In this document: positions 8,566 through 12,787 of the stretch, piece after piece
How positions within the stretch are numbered: position 1 is the first letter of the stretch
Layout: every line of letters begins with the position of its first letter
NCBI GenBank assembly: GCA_028282625.1
Contig: JANQHP010000144.1
Coordinates: 1-12,787, forward strand
Direction: 5' to 3'
Length of the DNA stretch: 12,787 bases
DNA from: Rickettsiales bacterium
GTDB taxonomy: Bacteria; Pseudomonadota; Alphaproteobacteria; Rickettsiales; UBA8987
Made by a program: the position numbers and the translations under genes
Notes under the pieces: generated by a model
What the model saw: only the letters and a program-made list of their open reading frames with translations
What the model was told of the DNA's origin: nothing
Database searches by the model: none

Positions 8566-8576
8566 TATCTAGACAA
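8547..8576 (-). promoter_or_regulatory. Candidate sigma-70-type promoter for the nuoJ operon
   Basis: Reading the minus strand, TTGTCT (8576-8571, four of six matches to TTGACA) is followed after 18 bases by TAATAT (8552-8547, four of six matches to TATAAT). Transcription would begin near 8540 and leave a leader of about 95 bases before nuoJ. It lies in the most AT-rich part of the window and in the only sizeable gap upstream of nuoJ. The matches are moderate, alternative -10 boxes overlap it, and the assignment is by eye. Confidence 0.3.
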
Positions 8577-8680
8577 GAAGAAGATTCTTTGATAGTCTTT
8601 ACGGTGACGTTCTTTCTGCTTCCTGCGGCTGATGCCCCGGTGATCCCGCAGAAGTTTGGCCACCATGTGGCTGACATACT

Positions 8681-8706
8681 TCCCCCAAATCCAACATCAA
8701 GGGGGA
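8681..8706 (+). other. Leader hairpin with G-run stem upstream of the 143-residue gene
   Basis: TCCCCC (8681-8686) and GGGGGA (8701-8706) can pair around a 14-base loop. The G-rich 3' arm is purine-rich enough to act as a ribosome site for the ATG at 8710 or the GTG at 8714, so folding would hide it. No U-run follows, so it is not an intrinsic terminator. A role in translation control is inferred from position only. Confidence 0.35.
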
Positions 8707-8734
8707 TCTATGTGTGAAAGTGCGTCTGATTTTC

Positions 8735-8740
8735 AGGAGG
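8735..8740 (+). promoter_or_regulatory. Strong ribosome binding site AGGAGG deciding the start at 8747
   Basis: A perfect AGGAGG is followed by a 6-base spacer and ATG at 8747. In the longer GTG-initiated frame from 8714 the same bases would encode two consecutive rare AGG arginine codons, which favours their reading as a ribosome site and the start at 8747. Confidence 0.7.
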
Positions 8741-8746
8741 AAAATC

Positions 8747-9178
8747 ATGGCTATCCATGTTTTTTGGTGTCTTGTGGTGCTTCTGATAACAGCGTCTCTC
8801 ATTCTGATTTCTCTTGGCGTCATGCAAGAAAAACAGAATAAAAACCACTTGGCGCTGTTACAGGTGGTCAGTGGCATGGACTGGCAAATTACGAAGGTGC
8901 ATCCCCTCGTTGGACGATTTTTCGTCGTCGGGGAGGTCACCGTTGCGGAGGTGACTGACAGAGAACTCTATAATGGCCTATTTTTAACCCAATCACAAAA
9001 CAGAGTGGCGTTTCTGGAAATCCGGCCCCCAAAGCTGGGCGATGCCCGCTACCGGGCGGAGCTGGGGCGAACCGGTGACATTCAGAAGTGTAAGGCAAAA
9101 TTTTTCTATCAGGAGGGCATACTGCACATCTCCGTCTTTCAAGGGCGCACCTGCGTCCTTGAGCTCCTATGCTCTTGA
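8747..9178 (+). CDS. Unrecognised small protein with one N-terminal membrane segment
   Basis: I do not recognise this 143-residue protein. Residues 5-27 form a single hydrophobic helix (FWCLVVLLITASLILISLG); the remainder (about 28-143) is a soluble, beta-rich-looking domain with alternating hydrophobic residues (RFFVVGEVTVAEV, GILHISVFQGRTCVLELL) and four cysteines in all (8, 115, 136, 142). There is no lipobox or clear signal-peptidase site, so it is more likely an anchored protein than a secreted one. The start at 8747 has a perfect AGGAGG; an in-frame GTG at 8714 would add 11 basic residues (MKVRLIFRRKI), which would suit an N-in anchor and cannot be ruled out. The gene is alone, divergent from nuoJ and convergent with the ELM1-like gene, and is followed by a strong terminator. 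Its base composition looks less GC-rich than the flanking operons. The ribosome site, membrane helix and terminator argue it is real; function unknown. Confidence 0.62.
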   Translation: MAIHVFWCLVVLLITASLILISLGVMQEKQNKNHLALLQVVSGMDWQITKVHPLVGRFFVVGEVTVAEVTDRELYNGLFLTQSQNRVAFLEIRPPKLGDARYRAELGRTGDIQKCKAKFFYQEGILHISVFQGRTCVLELLCS

Positions 9179-9194
9179 TCGCGTGCGCGCATCA

Positions 9195-9219
9195 CCTCCC
9201 CGTCGCGAAGGCGGGGAGG
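9195..9219 (+). repeat. Short intergenic palindrome CCTCCCCG/CGGGGAGG
   Basis: An 8-base perfect stem (9195-9202 with 9212-9219) encloses a 9-base loop, 17 bases after the stop of the unknown membrane protein gene. No U-run follows, so it is not a complete terminator itself; it may protect the mRNA 3' end or belong to a dispersed palindromic repeat family. Only one copy is visible in this window. Confidence 0.4.
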
Positions 9220-9240
9220 GAGCCCCTTTCACACTTCAAA

Positions 9241-9307
9241 CCAGCCGGCTGCATGGGCGGTGGCGTCACACTCTGTGACCCCACTGCCGATGTGGCTGGT
9301 TTTTTTT
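9241..9307 (+). terminator. Intrinsic terminator after the plus-strand membrane protein gene
   Basis: A long imperfect hairpin pairs CCAGCC (9241-9246) with GGCTGG (9294-9299), GCAT (9251-9254) with ATGT (9290-9293, one G-U), GGCGGTGG (9256-9263) with CCACTGCC (9281-9288, one G-U), and GTCACA (9265-9270) with TGTGAC (9274-9279) around a CTC loop. It is followed at once by eight T (9300-9307). This is a textbook arrangement for plus-strand transcription. The T run overlaps the stop codon of the convergent ELM1-like gene (9306-9308). In the opposite direction the stem is followed by only a few U, so it should be weaker there. Confidence 0.85.
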
Positions 9308-10364
9308 ATGCCATAGGCCTTGCTCTTTTTTGTGCCCAACGTGCACGTACGATTTTGGCCACACAGGCGGCTTCGCACAGCCCTTCTCTTTTTGGCACAG
9401 ATAGAGGCAGCGTACCTTGCCACATCTGCGCCCTGCCGCTTGCGCACAGCGCCTGGTGCATAAGGTCGTAACATGTTGTGATATCAGGGTTTTTGTAGAT
9501 CACCACCGGCGCGCCGGGCAGCAGCGCCTCGCTGCACATCCGTACCGAATCCCCGCTGACGGCGATCACATCGGCCAGCGCCAACCAAGCGAGATAGGGG
9601 TTGGGACGGTGCCGGTCGCGGTTCCACTGGTAATAATGCGAAGGGATGCTGGTGCGTTGGAGGGCTGCTTCGATGGCGGTGGCAAGTGCGGCCCCGGTGC
9701 GTGGGCTGGTGGTGACTAGCAGGCTGCCGCCGGCTGTTTGCAGCTCCGTGGCCAATGCCTCGATCCAGCGCGCGGCGTGACTGGGATCGATATCGCCCCC
9801 GACATGCTTGCCGCCGAGGAGCACCACACATCTCGGGCTTGGCAGCTCGGCGAGGGGTGGTTCGGAGGGATCTTCGTGGATGTGGCGGGCGGCGATATGC
9901 AGGGTCTCTTGCGTTAAAGGGTGCAAGATCCCTTTAGTTGGCACCCATTTTTCTTCAGGCACGTTAGGCCTTGGCTCATGGTTTGGCGTGACCACCAGGT
10001 CCATCGCCTCGTAGCCTTCGCCCGGGTCGAGCAGCTGCACCACAAAGGCGCGGCCATCCGATATGCGGTGGATATCGTGCAGCGCCCCCACCCCTTCTGC
10101 GCCGGTATGGAGGACGATGCTGCGCGCCCAATCGATTTTCGGCATGGCAGGGTCCTGGCCGCGCGCGGTGAAAAAAGCGGCGACCCCCCCGCATTGCGCG
10201 ATATCATAGAGCGAGAGCATCCCGCAACGATCGCCAAGCTGCTGCGCCAGGCCGATGGATTGGGCCTGACGGTGCGAGTCATCGCTTAGAATCCATAGTT
10301 GAGGGGTGTGGCTTCGTTGCAGAAAGTCTCTTAGCCTGTGATAGATGTTAGATGATGCTGTCAC
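9306..10364 (-). CDS. ELM1/DUF1022 family protein (putative GT-B-like glycosyltransferase)
   Basis: The 352-residue protein matches the mitochondrial-fission ELM1-like family (DUF1022), common in Alphaproteobacteria; the bacterial members are thought to resemble GT-B glycosyltransferases, but their reaction is not established. Family-like segments are the N-terminal LWILSDDSHRQAQSIGLAQQLG (23-44), DLVVTPNHEP (122-131), GILHPLT (145-151), VLLGGKHVGG (181-190), SLLVTTSPRTG (214-224) and the strongest one, NPYLAWLALADVIAVSGDSV (255-274) with MCSEALLPGAPVVIY following. No signal peptide or membrane helix is seen. The start is a GTG at 10364, 23 bp after the pilU stop, with no clear ribosome site; no better ATG is nearby. 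It is the last gene of the pilT-pilU unit. A role linked to pili or to surface glycans is only suggested by position. Confidence 0.85.
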   Translation of the reverse strand: MTASSNIYHRLRDFLQRSHTPQLWILSDDSHRQAQSIGLAQQLGDRCGMLSLYDIAQCGGVAAFFTARGQDPAMPKIDWARSIVLHTGAEGVGALHDIHRISDGRAFVVQLLDPGEGYEAMDLVVTPNHEPRPNVPEEKWVPTKGILHPLTQETLHIAARHIHEDPSEPPLAELPSPRCVVLLGGKHVGGDIDPSHAARWIEALATELQTAGGSLLVTTSPRTGAALATAIEAALQRTSIPSHYYQWNRDRHRPNPYLAWLALADVIAVSGDSVRMCSEALLPGAPVVIYKNPDITTCYDLMHQALCASGRAQMWQGTLPLSVPKREGLCEAACVAKIVRARWAQKRARPMA

Positions 10365-10387
10365 AAAGTCGATTGTGAAGATGCTAT

Positions 10388-11497
10388 CTAAAAGCCGCCA
10401 TAGGCGGTAGAAAGCCTTTCCTGGCTCACTTTGAGGCGTAGATTGTTGGGGTTATCGGCCTCTTTCAGGGCGGTGTCCACGCTGATTTCGCGCTGCTGAA
10501 TCAGGCGCAGCAAACATTGGTCAAAGCTTAGCATGCCACGGTCGATCTGACGTTCCATGATCTCTTTGATTTCCTTGATTTTTCCTTCCTCAATGAGGGA
10601 GCGAACCAAGCCTTCATTGATCATAATTTCATAGGCCAGCTTCCGCCCGCCCTCGACCCCTTCCACCAGGCGCTGGGAAAGGATGGCGTGGACATTCTGG
10701 GAGAGGGTGCTGAGCACCTGTTTCGACATTTCTTCGGGGAAGAGGTTCACGATACGGTCGATCGCCTGGTTGGCATTGTTCGCGTGTAAGGTGGCGACCA
10801 CCAAATGGCCGGTTTCACAAAAAAGAATCGCATTTTCAAGCGTTTCCCGATCGCGGATTTCCCCAATCAAAATCACATCCGGGCTTTGCCGAAGCGCATT
10901 TTTCAGCGAAATGCCATAGGAGTAGGTATCCACGCCGATCTCACGCTGGGTGAAAATGGACTGTTTGTTGGTGTGGATAAATTCAATCGGGTCCTCAATC
11001 GTGATAATGTGGCCGGTGCTGCGCTCGTTGCGGTAATCCAGCATGGAAGCCAGCGAGGTAGATTTCCCGCTTCCCGTGGCACCCACCATCAGCAGCAGGC
11101 CACGCTTTTCCATAATGAAATCGCCATAAATCGCCGGCAGACCGAGCTCCTCAAAGCTGGGGATTTGGGACTTGATCAGCCGAATCACAATGCCTAAATG
11201 CCCGCGCTGGTAGAAAATATTGACCCGAAAACGCTCCTCAAGCTCCAGCGCCAAATTCAGTTCCAGCGTGGAGTGCAGCTCTTCTTGCTGCTCTTCATTG
11301 AGCATATCATCGACCAGGGCATGCAGCCGCTCATCGGTCAGGGGCTCTTCCTCCTCCAGACGGTGCATGGCGTTTTCCACGCGTATGGCCGGCGGCGTCC
11401 CTTTGCTTAGAAAGAGGTCGGAGGCGCCCTTTTCCATCATCAGGGTGAAAAAGCGATCAATCAAGCGTGGCTTTGTTTGGGACGAGCGCGTGGGCAT
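10388..11497 (-). CDS. pilU: Type IV pilus retraction ATPase, PilU type
   Basis: PilU is a cytoplasmic hexameric AAA+-like secretion ATPase that assists PilT in pilus retraction. In the 369-residue protein the N-terminal PAS-like domain opens with MEKGASDLFLSKGTPP (21-36). Walker A is GATGSGKST (139-147, Lys145), the Asp box includes IITIEDPIEF (164-173), Walker B is ILIGEIRD (209-216, Glu213), and the His box is TGHLVVATLHAN (229-240). The C-terminal part reads INEGLVRSLIEEGKIKEIKE (293-312) in place of the PilT motif AIRNLIRE, followed by RGMLSFDQCLL (320-330) and ADNPNNLRLKV (347-357); these are PilU hallmarks. All catalytic residues look intact. The ATG at 11497 lies 24 bp after the pilT stop; that gap is C-rich and offers no ribosome site, so it may depend on coupling to pilT. 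Confidence 0.93.
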   Translation of the reverse strand: MPTRSSQTKPRLIDRFFTLMMEKGASDLFLSKGTPPAIRVENAMHRLEEEEPLTDERLHALVDDMLNEEQQEELHSTLELNLALELEERFRVNIFYQRGHLGIVIRLIKSQIPSFEELGLPAIYGDFIMEKRGLLLMVGATGSGKSTSLASMLDYRNERSTGHIITIEDPIEFIHTNKQSIFTQREIGVDTYSYGISLKNALRQSPDVILIGEIRDRETLENAILFCETGHLVVATLHANNANQAIDRIVNLFPEEMSKQVLSTLSQNVHAILSQRLVEGVEGGRKLAYEIMINEGLVRSLIEEGKIKEIKEIMERQIDRGMLSFDQCLLRLIQQREISVDTALKEADNPNNLRLKVSQERLSTAYGGF

Positions 11498-11521
11498 GAA
11501 AAAGGCGGGGGCGGCTTGTGT

Positions 11522-12607
11522 TTAAAAATCACTGTCGTGCGAAGGCGAGCCCTGCGGCCCCTTAAACGCATTGTCGTCGGCAATGTTGAGCGCTTCCTTG
11601 GCGTCTTTGGCGTCGATCAACCCTTCTTCCATCAGACGGTACACACTATCTTTCATGGTACTCATGCCAATGCGTGAGCCGACCTGCATGAGAGAGTAAA
11701 TTTGGGGCAGCTTGTTTTCACGGATCAAATTGCGCACCGCAGGCGTGCCAAGGAGAATTTCCATCGCAGCCACGCGCCCCATGCCGTCTTTGGACGGAAT
11801 GAGCTTTTGGGCAATAATGGCTTCCAGCGAGGTGGAAAGCAGCGCCATGACGAGCCCCTTATCCCCTGCAGGAAACACATCGATAATCCGGTCAATGGTT
11901 TTGGCGGCGGAACTGGTGTGCAGCGTGCCGAGCACCAAATGGCCGGTTTCTGCGGCGGTAAGCGCAAGCTGGATGGTTTCCAAGTCACGCAGCTCACCGA
12001 CCAAGATGACATCCGGGTCTTCGCGCAGCGCACTTTTAAGCGCCCTGGCAAAAGACATGGTGTTGGTGCCAAGCTCCCGCTGGTTGATCAGCGATTTTTT
12101 GGAGTAATGGACAAACTCGACCGGGTCTTCCACGGTGATGATGTGCTTGGCCATGTTTTTGTTGATATAGTCAAGCATGGCCGCCAGCGTGGTGGATTTC
12201 CCGCTGCCGGTGGGCCCTGTGACCAGCACCAGGCCTTTGGTGAGGGTGGCAAGTTGCTTGAGAATGTTGGGCAGGCCCAAATCATCGAGCGTCATGATAT
12301 CCACCGGCACCCGCCGGAAGGCGGCGGCCGGGCCGTTTAGCGTGGTAAAGGCATTGACCCGAAAGCGCAGCTCCTCGCCAAATTGGATGGCAAAATCAAT
12401 CTCCATCTCACGCTCATATTCGGTTTGCTGCTTTTCGGTCATAATGGAATAGAGCATGCTCTTGATCACATCCGAAGACAGCGGCGCCATATCGTCCAGA
12501 GGCGTGATGAGTCCGTGGATACGCAGCGCAGGCGGGCATTCGGGGGTGATGTGCAGGTCGGACGCTTCTTTTTTACGCGCCTGAATGAGGAGTTCGGTAA
12601 TTTCCAT
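11522..12607 (-). CDS. pilT: Type IV pilus retraction ATPase PilT (twitching motility protein)
   Basis: PilT drives type IV pilus depolymerisation, powering twitching, DNA uptake and surface sensing from the cytoplasmic base of the machine. The 361-residue protein starts MEITELLIQARKKEASDLHI, the usual N-terminal domain. It then shows the Walker A GPTGSGKST (131-139, Lys137), the Asp box IITVEDPVEF (156-165), Walker B VILVGELRD (200-208, Glu205) and the His box TGHLVLGTLHT (221-231). The retraction-specific motif is present as AVRNLIRE (290-297) followed by LPQIYSLMQVG (300-310), which separates it from PilB assembly ATPases and from PilU. The C-terminal tail (about 345-361) is polar and variable. 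It appears to be the first gene of the pilT-pilU-ELM1 unit; a possible weak ribosome site (AAAGGGCAGG) lies about ten bases or more upstream. No pilus structural genes are in view. Confidence 0.95.
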   Translation of the reverse strand: MEITELLIQARKKEASDLHITPECPPALRIHGLITPLDDMAPLSSDVIKSMLYSIMTEKQQTEYEREMEIDFAIQFGEELRFRVNAFTTLNGPAAAFRRVPVDIMTLDDLGLPNILKQLATLTKGLVLVTGPTGSGKSTTLAAMLDYINKNMAKHIITVEDPVEFVHYSKKSLINQRELGTNTMSFARALKSALREDPDVILVGELRDLETIQLALTAAETGHLVLGTLHTSSAAKTIDRIIDVFPAGDKGLVMALLSTSLEAIIAQKLIPSKDGMGRVAAMEILLGTPAVRNLIRENKLPQIYSLMQVGSRIGMSTMKDSVYRLMEEGLIDAKDAKEALNIADDNAFKGPQGSPSHDSDF

Positions 12608-12787
12608 ACTGCTATGCCTGCCCTTTATGAAACGTGGTGATGTGACGCGTGAAGGCGCATCTTTCTTGGTGCCATTATGGACGACCTAACTCGACCGCTG
12701 GCCCAGCATTGAAAGAACCCTGGGCGGTGATGCCGCTTGGCGCATGTTGCGCTTGCGCTGCCCGTGTTTTTTCAGGGAGAATTTGCC
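12608..12787. other. Flank upstream of pilT without an assignable gene
   Basis: These 180 bases hold no gene I recognise. Two minus-strand frames are open from the window edge: one stops at 12675 (36 residues, ending AVELGRP) and one at 12686 (33 residues, basic, ending LGQRSS). Either could be the tail of an upstream gene, and the first has the more coding-like codon pattern, but neither shows a motif. On the plus strand an AGGGAG at about 12775-12780 close to the edge could be a ribosome site for a gene starting just outside, which would make this a divergent promoter region instead. A minus-strand CATAAT near 12678 resembles a -10 box but has no matching -35. Confidence 0.3.

Larger units (their letters stand above)
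8446..8746. promoter_or_regulatory. Divergent intergenic region between nuoJ and the 143-residue membrane protein gene
   Basis: About 300 bases without a convincing conserved gene separate the divergent starts at 8445 (minus) and 8747 (plus). From nuoJ outward it holds an 11-base interrupted palindrome ATCGTGACGAT (8464-8474), an alternating GC run (8497-8507), a very AT-rich core (about 8538-8572) with the palindrome ATATTAATAT (8547-8556) and the inverted repeat TAGATA (8544-8549)/TATCTA (8566-8571). Nearer the plus-strand gene are three hairpins: CTGCGG/CCGCAG (8623-8628/8646-8651), GCCAC/GTGGC (8659-8663/8667-8671) and TCCCCC/GGGGGA (8681-8686/8701-8706). The AT core in an otherwise GC-rich window is what one expects of promoters for both directions; which repeats bind a regulator is unknown. 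Confidence 0.55.

Noticed and set aside
8599..8940. Minus-strand 113-residue open frame upstream of nuoJ
   Set aside because: It spans the leader hairpins and the 5' part of the plus-strand gene, shows no motif or ribosome site, and is less coding-like than the plus-strand frame.
12655..12674. TGGCAC on the minus strand upstream of pilT as a possible sigma-54 promoter
   Set aside because: The required GC element at the -12 position is not at the correct distance; only the -24-like half is present.
1..12787. CRISPR arrays, insertion sequences, tRNA or rRNA genes
   Set aside because: Looked for regularly spaced repeats, transposase motifs, terminal inverted repeats and tRNA-like cloverleaf arms; none was seen, and little non-coding space exists outside 8446-8746, 9179-9305 and 12608-12787.

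Overview
The window looks like a chromosomal segment of a free-living or predatory alphaproteobacterium with aerobic respiration and type IV pili. Two things point there. The gene string nuoN-birA-coaX-rnj is the arrangement usually seen downstream of complex I genes in Alphaproteobacteria, and the protein sequences read as alphaproteobacterial (monofunctional BirA, type III CoaX, RNase J, bacterial ELM1/DUF1022). A pilT-pilU pair is less usual in that class; groups such as Micavibrionales are possible, but I cannot fix the order or genus from this sequence.

Layout. (1) Positions 1-8445, all on the minus strand and transcribed right to left, form one tightly packed unit: nuoJ, nuoK, nuoL, nuoM, nuoN, birA, coaX and the 5' part of rnj (cut by the window edge). 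Spacings are 33 bp or less, with two TAATG stop/start overlaps (nuoL/nuoM and nuoN/birA). The five Nuo proteins are the membrane-arm subunits of NADH:quinone oxidoreductase, including all three antiporter-like proton-pumping subunits with their key Glu and Lys residues intact. (2) Positions 8446-8746 are a non-coding, partly very AT-rich divergent region with inverted repeats. It should hold the promoter of the nuoJ unit and that of a plus-strand gene. No nuoI precedes nuoJ, so the nuo cluster is split here. (3) Positions 8747-9178 (plus) encode an unrecognised small single-span membrane-anchored protein. It is followed by a short hairpin and then a strong intrinsic terminator (9241-9307). (4) Positions 9306-12607, all minus, hold a second packed unit: pilT, pilU and an ELM1/DUF1022-family gene, with gaps of 24 and 23 bp. 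(5) The last 180 bases carry no gene I can assign.

No mobile element, CRISPR array, tRNA or rRNA was seen. Most of the window is well-known housekeeping biology. The parts worth a second look are the unknown membrane protein with its double start and structured leader, the coupling of an ELM1-like gene to pilus retraction ATPases, and the split of the nuo operon.
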